NCBI GenBank assembly: GCA_050304175.1
Contig: JBNLDE010000219.1
Span: forward strand, 1-64,000
Direction of reading: 5' to 3'
DNA: 64,000 nucleotides
Source: JAIOIW01 sp050304175
GTDB lineage: Bacteria > Pseudomonadota > Alphaproteobacteria > Rhizobiales > Rhizobiaceae
Made by a program: the position numbers and the translations under genes. Below are positions 25,825-34,422 of this stretch, one piece after another; position 1 is the first letter of the stretch, and each line of letters begins with the position of its first letter. The notes under the pieces were generated by a model, which ran no database searches, was not told the DNA's origin, and worked only from the letters and a program-made list of their open reading frames with translations.

Positions 25825-25842
25825 CTTCACGATTACGTGAAG
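25825..25842 (-). promoter_or_regulatory. Inverted repeat next to the Shine-Dalgarno of the YHYH gene
   Basis: The sequence CTTCACG-N4-CGTGAAG is a perfect 7-bp inverted repeat. On the minus strand its 3' arm runs directly into GAG of the AAGGAG ribosome binding site, 10 nt before the start codon. It could be an RNA hairpin that masks the site, or a repressor operator. Confidence 0.5.
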
Positions 25843-25919
25843 AGGATCACCGCCTCAACGTAACATTACAAGTTAAGCTTCGTTCACAAACTTACCGTTT
25901 GTCCATGTTCGAAGCGGCT

Positions 25920-27158
25920 TCAAATCGCTTCTCCGCGGAGCAGGCGCGGTATGTCCGGGCCGAAGCCGGCCGCCTGCCGGATGAAGTATTGCTTGAGCGC
26001 CGGCATGCGATCCACCAGTCCGAGTCCGATGTCACGCAGGGTCCGCAACGGCCCCAGATCGTTTGAGAACAAGCGGTTCAGCACATCGGTTGTCACGCCC
26101 ATCTGGAACGTGTCGAAGCGCCGCCACGTTTCGTAACGCTCCAGCACGTCAAGGGTGCCAATATCCTGGCCGAGCCGATCGGCCTCGACGACGACCTCGG
26201 CCAGCGCCGCGACGTCGCGAAAACCCATATTGAGGCCCTGGCCCGCGATCGGATGCATCCCGTGCGCGGAATCACCTGCGAGCGCGAGGCGCGGTGCGAT
26301 GAACGAACGCGCCAGGGTGAGGCCGAGCGGGAAGGCACGCGGTTTGTCCTCGACCTTGAAGTCGCCGAGCTTGAGGCCGAAACGCGTCTCCAACTCGACC
26401 TCGAAGATGAACGGGTCCTCGGCGACAAGGCGTTCGGCATCGGCGGTACGCTCCGTCCACACGATCGACGAGCGGTTGCCGGTCAACGGAAGGATGGCGA
26501 ACGGTCCTGCCGGGAGGAAATGCTCCTCGGCGCGGCCTTCGTGCGGGCGCTCGTGTGCGACGGTGCAGACAATTCCGGATTGGCCATAGTCCCAGGACAC
26601 GGTCTTGATCCCCGCCATATCGCGAAGCCGCGAGCGCACGCCGTCGGCGGCGACGATCAGGCTCGCTTCAAGCGTCGTGCCGTCGGACAGCGTTGCGGCA
26701 ATCGAAGCTGGCCCGGTTTCAATGGCCTCCACTCCAGCCGATTGCCGGATTTCGACACCCAGTTCATCAGCCCGGCGGCGCAGGGCGCCGACCATGACCG
26801 CATTGGGCACCATGTGAGCGAAGGGCTGGCCGGGCGCGATATCACCGGCAAAGGTCAGAAAGACCGGGCGAACGGGATCGGCGGTCCGCGAGTCGGTTAT
26901 GACCATGTCGTTGATCGGCTGGGCATGGGGCGCAATCTCGTCCCAGACACCAAGTTGTTCCAGCATAGCGCTGGCCGCCGCGGCAATTGCCGACGCCCTC
27001 GGGTCTTTCTGCCACACGCCTGACGGTGCCGCGTCCACAACCAGAATTTCCAGGTTCGGGCGCGCCTCTTTGATCGCTACGGCAGCGGCGATGCCGACAT
27101 AACCCGCGCCCGCCACCAAGATGTCGAACCGTGCCGGGGATTTCGGTTTCCTGGCCAT
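25920..27158 (-). CDS. UbiH/UbiF-family FAD-dependent hydroxylase (ubiquinone synthesis)
   Basis: This flavoprotein monooxygenase of the UbiH/COQ6 family hydroxylates the ubiquinone ring. At 412 aa it has the N-terminal FAD motif DILVAGAGYVGIAAAVA, the middle DG motif (LIVAADGVRSRLR) and the family signature LAGDSAHGMHPIAGQGLNMGFRD near residue 295, which also binds FAD. Which ring position it hydroxylates cannot be read from the sequence; alphaproteobacteria often use UbiL/UbiM variants. It is divergent from tesB, with starts 90 bp apart. Confidence 0.9.
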   Translation of the reverse strand: MARKPKSPARFDILVAGAGYVGIAAAVAIKEARPNLEILVVDAAPSGVWQKDPRASAIAAAASAMLEQLGVWDEIAPHAQPINDMVITDSRTADPVRPVFLTFAGDIAPGQPFAHMVPNAVMVGALRRRADELGVEIRQSAGVEAIETGPASIAATLSDGTTLEASLIVAADGVRSRLRDMAGIKTVSWDYGQSGIVCTVAHERPHEGRAEEHFLPAGPFAILPLTGNRSSIVWTERTADAERLVAEDPFIFEVELETRFGLKLGDFKVEDKPRAFPLGLTLARSFIAPRLALAGDSAHGMHPIAGQGLNMGFRDVAALAEVVVEADRLGQDIGTLDVLERYETWRRFDTFQMGVTTDVLNRLFSNDLGPLRTLRDIGLGLVDRMPALKQYFIRQAAGFGPDIPRLLRGEAI

Positions 27159-27248
27159 GATTGGACTCTGCCTCGCTTCGCCTTGACTTGCCTGCGCCTT
27201 CCTGATGGAAACCTTACCGCATTACAAGCATTCATCGAAAGGCCGCCC

Positions 27249-28124
27249 ATGTCCGCTGCGATGCAGGAACTGCTCTCAATTCTCGACCTGGAACGGCTGG
27301 AACACAATCTATATCGCGGGCGCAGCCCACAAGTCGGCTGGCAGAGGGTCTTTGGCGGCCAGGTGATTGGCCAGTCGCTGGTCGCCGCGCAGCGCACCGT
27401 GGCGGACGGCCTGCATGTACATTCGCTGCACTGCTATTTCATGCGGCCCGGCGATCCCGCGGTTCCGATCATCTACGAGGTTGACCGGATCCGCGACGGA
27501 AAATCCTTCGTGACGCGGCGGGTCAACGCGATCCAGCACGGTCATGCGATCTTCTCGCTGATCGCGTCTTTCCAGCTGGACGAGGAAGGCCTGGAGCACC
27601 AGTTCCCGATGCCCGAGGACGTGCCGGCGCCGGAAACGTTGTTGTCGGAAAAGGAACTGATCAAGCAGTTTATCGATGCTCTGCCGGAAAACATCCGCCG
27701 CTACTGGGAACGCGAGCGGCCGATCGAGATGAAGCCGACCGAGATCAGACATTTCGTCAGCCGCGAAAATCTGCCGCCCCGCCAGGACGTATGGTTCAGG
27801 ACCACGGGGGCGGTGCCTGACGACCGCGCCATTCAGGCGGCCGTATTGGCCTACATCTCTGACATGACCCTGCTGGACACTTCGACGTTTCCGCACGGTC
27901 GCGCGGTGTTCGACCGCGACATGCAGGTCGCCAGCCTTGATCATTCGATGTGGTTTCACCGCCCGGCCCGGTTCGACGACTGGATGCTGTATACGCAAGA
28001 CAGCCCATCGGCGCAGGGATCGCGCGGTCTGACGCGCGGTTTCCTTTTCGCCCGAGACGGGACGCTGGTCGCCTCGGTTGCGCAGGAAGGTCTGATTCGC
28101 CTGCGGCCATCGCCTAAAAAATAG
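27249..28124 (+). CDS. tesB: Acyl-CoA thioesterase II
   Basis: TesB hydrolyses medium- and long-chain acyl-CoA. The 291-aa protein is a double hotdog: the N-terminal domain has QRVFGGQVIGQSLVAAQRTV and HSLHCYFMRPGDP, and the C-terminal domain has YISDMTLLD with the catalytic Asp205, DHSMWFHRP and GSRGLTRGFLFARDG. An open frame begins at 27183, but ATG 27249 (MSAAMQELLS) matches the family start. The stop codon lies within a weak terminator-like repeat before the glnK promoter region. Confidence 0.94.
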   Translation: MSAAMQELLSILDLERLEHNLYRGRSPQVGWQRVFGGQVIGQSLVAAQRTVADGLHVHSLHCYFMRPGDPAVPIIYEVDRIRDGKSFVTRRVNAIQHGHAIFSLIASFQLDEEGLEHQFPMPEDVPAPETLLSEKELIKQFIDALPENIRRYWERERPIEMKPTEIRHFVSRENLPPRQDVWFRTTGAVPDDRAIQAAVLAYISDMTLLDTSTFPHGRAVFDRDMQVASLDHSMWFHRPARFDDWMLYTQDSPSAQGSRGLTRGFLFARDGTLVASVAQEGLIRLRPSPKK

Positions 28125-28140
28125 GCAAATAGGCTTTTTT
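28112..28140 (+). terminator. Weak terminator overlapping the tesB 3' end
   Basis: GCCTA (28112-28116) can pair with TAGGC at 28122-28126 or 28130-28134, and the second copy is followed by TTTTTT. The stem is only 5 bp, so efficiency is doubtful. Confidence 0.35.
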
Positions 28141-28243
28141 GCACATATTTTACTCTTTTACCTTTTGTCTATATTTGGAGCCACAAACGCGCCCTTCTTT
28201 TTTCTTATTGTTATTCAATAACTTATATGTCTTTTGAGCCAAT

Positions 28244-28259
28244 TGGCACGGAGCTTGAA
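28244..28259 (+). promoter_or_regulatory. Sigma54-type -24/-12 promoter of glnK-amtB
   Basis: TGGCACGGAGCTTGAA matches the RpoN consensus TGGCACG-N4-TTGCA except for A in place of C at the -12 element. It lies 84 nt upstream of glnK in an AT-rich spacer. A TTGCAC half-site resembling NtrC binding lies at 28139-28144, about 100 nt upstream. NtrC/RpoN control of glnK-amtB is well established in proteobacteria. Confidence 0.75.
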
Positions 28260-28343
28260 TGATCCTTCGCAATCGACTGTCGCGCGACAGGCAGCCGATG
28301 ATGGGAAACGCGGGCAACCGCACAACGCGAAGGATGTTTCTTG

Positions 28344-28682
28344 ATGAAAATCGTGATGGCTATCATCAAGCCGTTCAAACTCGACGAGGTGCGCGAAGCG
28401 TTGACCTCCGTCGGTATCCAGGGCCTGACCGTGACCGAAGTCAAAGGTTACGGCCGCCAGAAGGGGCACACCGAAATCTACCGCGGAGCGGAATACGCGG
28501 TGAGCTTCCTTCCCAAATTGAAGGTCGAGGTCGCTGTGCCGTCCGACATGGTCGACAAGACCATCGAGGCAATCGCCGGGGCCGCAAAGACCGGGCAGAT
28601 CGGCGACGGCAAGATCTTTGTCTACACCATCGACCAGGCGGTGCGCATCCGTACTGGCGAGAGCGATGGCGAAGCACTTTGA
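28344..28682 (+). CDS. glnK: PII nitrogen regulatory protein GlnK
   Basis: GlnK senses 2-oxoglutarate and ATP/ADP, is uridylylated by GlnD, and blocks AmtB when nitrogen is sufficient. The 112-aa protein has the T-loop with the modification site Tyr51 (GHTEIYRGAEY) and the nucleotide-binding segments VTEVKGYGRQKGH and GKIFV. The start is ATG 28344, not the in-frame TTG one codon before, with AAGGA 9 nt upstream. amtB begins 20 bp after its stop, the conserved glnK-amtB arrangement. Confidence 0.97.
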   Translation: MKIVMAIIKPFKLDEVREALTSVGIQGLTVTEVKGYGRQKGHTEIYRGAEYAVSFLPKLKVEVAVPSDMVDKTIEAIAGAAKTGQIGDGKIFVYTIDQAVRIRTGESDGEAL

Positions 28683-28702
28683 TGTACAGGGGAAATGATC
28701 AC

Positions 28703-30043
28703 ATGATTCGCAAACTCACGACTGCGGGCGTTACCGCCCTCTCAGCCGTTGCGCTCGCCTTTCCGGCGCTCGCGCAGACGGCGACCGAAGCGGCGCCGGC
28801 CGCAGCCACGACGATGGACAAGGGCGACACGGCCTTCATGATGATCGCCACCGTGCTGGTGCTGTTCATGATCCTGCCGGGTCTGGCCTTGTTCTACGGC
28901 GGCCTCGTGCGCGCAAAGAACATGCTGTCCGTGCTGATGCAGTGCACGATGATTACCGCGGTGGTGATGGTCGTGTGGACGCTTTACGGCTACTCGTTCG
29001 CCTTCGGCGGCGGCACCAGCCCGTTCTGGGGCGGCCTCGGCAAGCTGTTCCTGTCCGGCGTGACAATGGACAGCGAGGCGGCGACCTTTACGGATGGCGT
29101 GGTCATTCCGGAGTACGTGTTCATCGTCTTCCAGATGACCTTTGCGGCAATTACGCCGGCGCTGATCGTCGGTGCCTTTGCCGAACGTGTCCGCTTCAGC
29201 GCGGTCATCGCGTTCGTGGTTCTTTGGGTCACCTTCGTCTACTTCCCGGTCGCCCACATGGTTTGGGATGGGTCCGGCCTGCTGTTCAACCTCGGCGCGC
29301 TTGACTTCGCCGGCGGTACGGTCGTCCACATCAATGCCGGTGTCGCGGGCCTGATTGGCGCGATCCTGGTTGGCAAGCGTACTGGTTACGGCAAGGACAT
29401 GATGGCTCCGCATTCGATGACCCTGACTATGGTCGGTGCTTCGATGCTGTGGGTCGGCTGGTTCGGCTTCAATGCCGGATCGAACCTTGAAGCCAATGGC
29501 GGCGCAGCGCTCGCCATGATCAACACGTTCACTGCAACGGCGGGCGCGATTCTCGCCTGGTCGGTGGTGGAAACCATGGTCAAGGGCAAGGCCTCGATGC
29601 TCGGTGCGGCTTCGGGCATGGTTGCCGGCCTCGTCGCTGTGACCCCGGCAGCTGGTTCGATCGGCCCGGTCGGCGCCATCGTGCTTGGCGCGATCGCCTC
29701 GGCGGTGTGCTTCTTCTTCGTCGACGTGGTGAAGAACAAGTTCGGTTATGATGACAGTGCGGACGTGTTCGGAATCCACGGCATCGGCGGCATCATCGGT
29801 GCGCTGGGAACCGGCGTTCTGACGGCGCCGGGCCTCGGCGGCACCGGTGGTGAGGATTTCTCCATCGCCTCGCAGGTGTTCATCCAGGCGGAAGCCGTCC
29901 TCGTGACCATCGTGTGGTGCGGCGTCATCTCGTTCATCCTCTACAAGGTGGTGGATGCTGTCATCGGACTGCGGCCGAGCGTGGAAGACGAGCGCCAGGG
30001 TCTCGACCTCACCTCCCATGGCGAGGCAGCCTACCACAGCTAA
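28703..30043 (+). CDS. amtB: Ammonium transporter AmtB
   Basis: This inner-membrane channel conducts ammonia/ammonium and is gated by GlnK. The protein is 446 aa with a cleavable signal peptide (residues 1-24, LAFPALAQ) and eleven helices. Pore features are the twin histidines His209 (GTVVHINAG) and His359 (FGIHGIGGI), the FYGGLVRAKN motif after the first helix, and WFGFNAGSNLE. The open frame extends upstream through glnK in another frame; ATG 28703, preceded by AGGGGA, is the true start. A hairpin and a strong terminator follow. Confidence 0.97.
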   Translation: MIRKLTTAGVTALSAVALAFPALAQTATEAAPAAATTMDKGDTAFMMIATVLVLFMILPGLALFYGGLVRAKNMLSVLMQCTMITAVVMVVWTLYGYSFAFGGGTSPFWGGLGKLFLSGVTMDSEAATFTDGVVIPEYVFIVFQMTFAAITPALIVGAFAERVRFSAVIAFVVLWVTFVYFPVAHMVWDGSGLLFNLGALDFAGGTVVHINAGVAGLIGAILVGKRTGYGKDMMAPHSMTLTMVGASMLWVGWFGFNAGSNLEANGGAALAMINTFTATAGAILAWSVVETMVKGKASMLGAASGMVAGLVAVTPAAGSIGPVGAIVLGAIASAVCFFFVDVVKNKFGYDDSADVFGIHGIGGIIGALGTGVLTAPGLGGTGGEDFSIASQVFIQAEAVLVTIVWCGVISFILYKVVDAVIGLRPSVEDERQGLDLTSHGEAAYHS

Positions 30044-30050
30044 ACAGACC

Positions 30051-30076
30051 GGGCCGCGGCGGCAGCGCCGCGGCCC
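30051..30076 (+). other. Very stable hairpin just after amtB
   Basis: The arms GGGCCGCGGCG and CGCCGCGGCCC form a perfect 11-bp all-GC stem with a GCAG loop, starting 8 nt after the amtB stop. No T-run follows. It probably protects the 3' end or slows polymerase before the terminator at 30115. Confidence 0.6.
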
Positions 30077-30114
30077 ACAATTCCCGTCGCAGCGCCTTGC
30101 TGGTGCTGTTTTTG

Positions 30115-30140
30115 ACCCGGCTTCGGCCGGGTTCTTTTTT
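30115..30140 (+). terminator. Rho-independent terminator of glnK-amtB
   Basis: The stem ACCCGGC / GCCGGGT closes a TTCG tetraloop and is followed by TCTTTTTT. Confidence 0.93.
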
Positions 30141-30249
30141 GCCCTGAAATTATGCAGTAGCAGTCATTTCGAACAGTATTTGCCCAAATAATATGCATTC
30201 CGGAAAAACTGTCGGGCCCGCAAGCCTTAGACTGCGGCGTTTGCATGTT

Positions 30250-30265
30250 TGGCATGCGAATTGAA
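30250..30265 (+). promoter_or_regulatory. Sigma54-type promoter of the second ammonium transporter
   Basis: TGGCATGCGAATTGAA has the same -24/-12 layout as the glnK element (TGGCAxG-N4-TTGAA), including A instead of C at -12. It lies 52 nt upstream of the start codon at 30318 and downstream of the glnK-amtB terminator. Confidence 0.65.
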
Positions 30266-30317
30266 TTCAAAACCGTCACAGAACCGCGAAAAGCGGTCAA
30301 ATCACTACGACGGGACA

Positions 30318-31553
30318 ATGCACATGCAAGAGAATCCTATTGGAGGGGACGTCTTTTTCGTCCTTCTCGGCGCCATCCTCGTATTCGCGATGCATGGCGG
30401 TTTTGCCTTTCTCGAAGTCGGGACCGTTCGCCACAAGAACCAGGTCAATGCGCTGGTCAAGATCCTGGTGGATTTCGCCATCTCGACGATTGCCTATTTC
30501 TTCGTCGGTTTCGCGGTTGCCTATGGCGTCACCTTTTTTGCCAATGCGTCGGTGCTGTCCGGCTTGGAAGGCGGCGAAGTGTTCCTTCCGCAGGGCTTCA
30601 CGCTGGTGAAATTCTTCTTCCTGACGACATTCGCCGCCGCGGTTCCGGCGATCATTTCGGGCGGCATTGCCGAACGCATGCGGTTTGCACCGCAATGCTT
30701 TGCCACAGCGGCACTGGTCGCCCTGGTCTATCCCCTGTTCGAGGGGGTCGTGTGGAACGGTAATTTCGGCATCCAGGCGCTGGTCAAATCGACTTTTGGC
30801 GCTCCGTTCCATGATTTCGCAGGGTCGGTAGTCGTTCACGCGGTCGGCGGCTGGATCGCGCTCTCCGCCGTGCTGCTGCTGGGCGCGCGTCTTGGCCGGT
30901 ACACCGCTTCGGGCAAGTCGAACGGCATTCCGCCGTCTTCGTTGCCGTGGCTGGCACTCGGCTCATGGCTGTTGTGCACCGGTTGGTTCGGCTTCAACGT
31001 GATGAGCGCGCAATCGATCGGCGGACTGTCGGGGCTGGTGGCGCTCAATTCGCTGATGGCGATGGTCGGCGGCATCGTCGCGGCGCTGATCGCTGGACGC
31101 AATGACCCGGGTTTCGTGCACAACGGAGCGCTGGCGGGTCTTGTCGCAGTTTGCGCGGGATCGGACATCTTTCATCCAGCGGGCGCGCTGATCGTAGGCG
31201 GCGTTGCGGGTTTCGTGTTCGTCAAGGGCTTCACCTGGTGCCAGGAAAAGCTCCATATCGACGACGTGCTCGGCGTCTGGCCGCTGCACGGGCTGTGCGG
31301 GCTGTGGGGCGGAATCGCCGCCGGCATCTTCGGTCAGCAGGCGCTTGGCGGTTTGGGCGGCGTGACCTTCCTGGGCCAGTTGTTCGGCAGTCTTGCCGGC
31401 GCGGCCTACGCGGCGGCGGCCGGCTTCATTGTCTACGGTCTTCTCAAATCGGGAATGGGCTTACGCCTGACCGAGGAAGAAGAGATGCGCGGCGCCGATC
31501 TCTCGATCCACAAGATCGGCGCAAATCCTGAGGCCGAGATCAGGCGCGCCTGA
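30318..31553 (+). CDS. Second, divergent ammonium transporter (Amt family)
   Basis: This 411-aa Amt protein has the twin histidines His174 (SVVVHAVGG) and His324 (WPLHGLCGLWGG) and the motif TGWFGFNVMSAQS. It differs clearly from the neighbouring AmtB: no signal peptide, and the first-helix motif is GFAFLEVGTVRHKNQVNALVK instead of FYGGLVRAKN. Both starts ATG 30318 and ATG 30324 are possible; the CGGGA upstream suits either. It has its own sigma54-like promoter and terminator, so it is a separate nitrogen-controlled transcript without its own PII gene. It may be a transporter of other affinity or a sensor-type Amt; no fused signalling domain is present. Confidence 0.92.
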   Translation: MHMQENPIGGDVFFVLLGAILVFAMHGGFAFLEVGTVRHKNQVNALVKILVDFAISTIAYFFVGFAVAYGVTFFANASVLSGLEGGEVFLPQGFTLVKFFFLTTFAAAVPAIISGGIAERMRFAPQCFATAALVALVYPLFEGVVWNGNFGIQALVKSTFGAPFHDFAGSVVVHAVGGWIALSAVLLLGARLGRYTASGKSNGIPPSSLPWLALGSWLLCTGWFGFNVMSAQSIGGLSGLVALNSLMAMVGGIVAALIAGRNDPGFVHNGALAGLVAVCAGSDIFHPAGALIVGGVAGFVFVKGFTWCQEKLHIDDVLGVWPLHGLCGLWGGIAAGIFGQQALGGLGGVTFLGQLFGSLAGAAYAAAAGFIVYGLLKSGMGLRLTEEEEMRGADLSIHKIGANPEAEIRRA

Positions 31554-31574
31554 CGCAAAACGAGAGTGTTTGAG

Positions 31575-31610
31575 CGGGCCCTGGACGCGAGTTGCCCGGG
31601 CCCGTTCTTT
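31575..31610 (+). terminator. Terminator of the second ammonium transporter gene
   Basis: CGGGCCC (31575-31581) pairs with GGGCCCG (31598-31604), followed by TTCTTT, 21 nt after the stop. Confidence 0.75.
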
Positions 31611-31628
31611 GTCCGTCCGGCCCCATGG

Positions 31629-31644
31629 TTAATGGGGCCTTAAC
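31629..31644. promoter_or_regulatory. CtrA box upstream of ftsK
   Basis: TTAATGGGGCCTTAAC is an exact match to the CtrA consensus TTAA-N7-TTAAC, inside the larger inverted repeat GGTTAA-N7-TTAACC. It is 122 bp upstream of the ftsK start and after the terminator of the transporter gene, so ftsK is the only plausible target. Confidence 0.7.
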
Positions 31645-31766
31645 CTTCCCGGATTTAGGGTTGCGTCCAGGATCATGTCGGCGTCGCGTGCGGCGCTGGT
31701 CGTCGGATGCCTTGCGACCTGTCGGGACAGGACACCGAAGGCGCCGACTAAGAACCGGGATTGAAG

Positions 31767-34319
31767 ATGCGCTCAGCCTATTCCGAACCCGTCGGCTTTG
31801 GTGAAACGCGGCACGGACTGCCGGGATTTCTCCGACGGCAGGCACTCAGGCTTGCAGGCCTCGGCCTGTTTGGCGCTGTGGTCTTCGCGATCGCCAGTGT
31901 CGCAACCTGGAACGTGGCGGATCCGAGCCTCAGCCACGCGACCGACAACCTTGTCACCAATGCAGGTGGATATCCCGGTGCGGTCGTTGCCGATCTGTTG
32001 ATGCAGTTTTTCGGACTAGCGGTTGTCGCGCTGGTCGTCCCTGTCATCGTCTGGGCCTGGCTGCTTGCTGCCGGCCGGCCGCCCGCCCGCGCCTGGCGCA
32101 GGGTCGCGGCGTGGCTTGGCTATGCACTGGTTGCCGCCGGCGTCTTTTCCTGTATTTCGCCGCCCGCAACCTGGCCGCTGCCGACCGGGCTCGGCGGTGT
32201 TTTCGGGGACATGGTGCTGAAACTGCCGGGGCTTGTATCCGGCGGATATCCGACAGGTTTTTTTGCGGTCCTGGTGGCGCTGGCGCTGCTGGCGCCGACC
32301 GGCTGGCTGTTTTGGCAGGCCTGCGGATTGTCAGCGCTTCCAGCGTCGCAGGCGGGAACATCCGTCGGCAAGGGGTCGCCGGCCCGCGAAGGTGATATCG
32401 ACGATGAAGACGACGATTACGGATTCCAGGCGCTTGGGCAATTGACCCACTGGTGGCTTTCGGCCCGCGGTTTCGTTCGCCGCATGACCGGGCTCGGCGC
32501 GCGCACGCGCCAAAGCGCCGCCCGGTATCGTGACAACGAAGACGACGATTACCTCGCGGCGCTCGTTCCCGGCGATGAAGGCCGAGTCGAACCGGAATTC
32601 GCCGGCGAGATGCCCGGGATCGGGGCAGCAATGCACCGCGTCGATTCCATAGTCGACGACGATGACGACGCGCCGCTGCGGACGGAGCCGCGGAACGTGG
32701 AACAAACGAGTCTGCGGGTCGATACGCCGGCCTCGGCGCCGAGGCCGGGTACGCGCATCCGGCGCGAAGCACAGGCAACCCTGATTCCGTCGAGCGAGTT
32801 CGAACTGCCGTCCCTGCATTTCCTCTCGGAAGCCAAGAGCGTCTCGCGCATTCCGGAGCATTCGAAGGATGCGCTGGAGCAAAATGCCAGGCTGCTGGAA
32901 GGCGTGCTGGAGGATTTCGGCGTGAAAGGCGAGATCATCCATGTCCGGCCGGGCCCGGTTGTGACGCTTTACGAGCTTGAACCGGCGCCGGGTGTCAAGT
33001 CTTCGCGCGTGATCGGGTTGGCGGACGATATCGCGCGGTCCATGAGCGCGATCGCAGCGCGTGTGGCGGTGGTGCCGGGGCGCAACGCCATTGGCATCGA
33101 GTTACCGAACTCGAAGCGCGAAACCGTTTATCTGCGCGAACTGCTGGCAAGCCGCGATTTCGAGGATACAAAGGCGAAACTGGCCCTGACGCTGGGCAAG
33201 ACGATCAACGGCGAGGCGGTGATCGCCGATCTCGCCAAGATGCCACACCTGCTGGTGGCGGGCACCACGGGCTCCGGCAAGTCGGTAGCGATCAACACCA
33301 TGATCCTTTCGCTGCTCTACCGGATGACGCCCGAGCAGTGCCGGTTGATCATGATCGATCCCAAAATGCTTGAGTTGTCGGTCTATGACGGCGTGCCGCA
33401 TCTTCTGACGCCCGTGGTGACCGACCCGAAAAAAGCGGTGGTCGCGCTGAAATGGACGGTCCGCGAAATGGAGGACCGCTACCGCAAGATGTCGAAGGTC
33501 GGTGTGCGCAACATCGACGGTTTCAACCAGCGTGTCGCCCAGGCGGAAAAGAAGGGCGAAAAAATCAGCCGCACTGTGCAGACCGGCTTCGACCGCGAAA
33601 CCGGCGAGGCGATCTACGAGACCGAGCAGCTCGATCTCGCGCCGATGCCGTTCATCGTAGTCATCATCGACGAGATGGCCGATCTGATGATGGTCGCGGG
33701 GAAGGACATCGAGGGCGCGGTTCAGCGGCTTGCGCAGATGGCGCGCGCGGCCGGCATCCATGTCATCATGGCAACGCAACGCCCATCTGTGGATGTCATC
33801 ACCGGTACGATCAAGGCAAATTTCCCGACCCGTATCTCGTTCCAGGTGACCTCCAAAATCGACAGCCGCACGATCCTCGGCGAGCAAGGCGCGGAGCAGC
33901 TTCTCGGCATGGGCGACATGCTCTACATGGCAGGCGGCGGACGAATCCAGCGCGTCCATGGGCCGTTCGTGTCCGACGAGGAGGTCGAAAAGGTCGTACA
34001 ACACCTGAAGATGCAGGGTGTGCCGGAATATCTCGACTCGATCACCGAGGAAGACGAAGACGAGGACGACTCGGGCAGTACCGGCGGCGGCAGCTCGGGG
34101 AATCTAGGCGATTCGGACGATCCCTACGATCAGGCGGTCGCGGTCGTGTTGCGGGACGGCAAGGCCTCGACCAGCTATATCCAGCGGCGCCTCGGTATCG
34201 GCTACAACCGGGCCGCATCGATCATCGAGCGAATGGAAGAAGAGGGAGTTGTGGGGCCAGCCAATCATGCCGGAAAGCGCGAGATTCTAGTCCCGCAGCA
34301 GGATGAGGATCCATTCTAA
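31767..34319 (+). CDS. ftsK: DNA translocase FtsK
   Basis: FtsK is the septal motor that pumps the terminus region and activates Xer recombination. The 850-aa protein has four N-terminal transmembrane helices (about residues 24-180), an acidic linker rich in Asp/Glu (residues 210-320), and the RecA-like motor. Walker A is GTTGSGKSVAIN (Lys505) and Walker B is FIVVIIDEMADLMM. The C-terminal gamma winged helix (residues 790-850, TSYIQRRLGIGYNRAASIIERMEEEG) recognises KOPS sequences. ATG 31767 is preferred to the TTG two codons earlier because GGGA lies 7 nt before it. An exact CtrA box upstream suggests cell-cycle control. Confidence 0.97.
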   Translation: MRSAYSEPVGFGETRHGLPGFLRRQALRLAGLGLFGAVVFAIASVATWNVADPSLSHATDNLVTNAGGYPGAVVADLLMQFFGLAVVALVVPVIVWAWLLAAGRPPARAWRRVAAWLGYALVAAGVFSCISPPATWPLPTGLGGVFGDMVLKLPGLVSGGYPTGFFAVLVALALLAPTGWLFWQACGLSALPASQAGTSVGKGSPAREGDIDDEDDDYGFQALGQLTHWWLSARGFVRRMTGLGARTRQSAARYRDNEDDDYLAALVPGDEGRVEPEFAGEMPGIGAAMHRVDSIVDDDDDAPLRTEPRNVEQTSLRVDTPASAPRPGTRIRREAQATLIPSSEFELPSLHFLSEAKSVSRIPEHSKDALEQNARLLEGVLEDFGVKGEIIHVRPGPVVTLYELEPAPGVKSSRVIGLADDIARSMSAIAARVAVVPGRNAIGIELPNSKRETVYLRELLASRDFEDTKAKLALTLGKTINGEAVIADLAKMPHLLVAGTTGSGKSVAINTMILSLLYRMTPEQCRLIMIDPKMLELSVYDGVPHLLTPVVTDPKKAVVALKWTVREMEDRYRKMSKVGVRNIDGFNQRVAQAEKKGEKISRTVQTGFDRETGEAIYETEQLDLAPMPFIVVIIDEMADLMMVAGKDIEGAVQRLAQMARAAGIHVIMATQRPSVDVITGTIKANFPTRISFQVTSKIDSRTILGEQGAEQLLGMGDMLYMAGGGRIQRVHGPFVSDEEVEKVVQHLKMQGVPEYLDSITEEDEDEDDSGSTGGGSSGNLGDSDDPYDQAVAVVLRDGKASTSYIQRRLGIGYNRAASIIERMEEEGVVGPANHAGKREILVPQQDEDPF

Positions 34320-34422
34320 GCATTGCCGGCGATGGATCGCCGAACGGTCAAAGTTCGGCCCCTTTCGACCGGTAGGCGAAGTCACAACCAGCGATGATAC
34401 GTTCCAATCGAGGTGCTTCAAC

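Noticed and set aside
28259..28702. In-frame extension of amtB through glnK
   Set aside because: glnK is intact in another frame, and ATG 28703 has its own Shine-Dalgarno and signal peptide.
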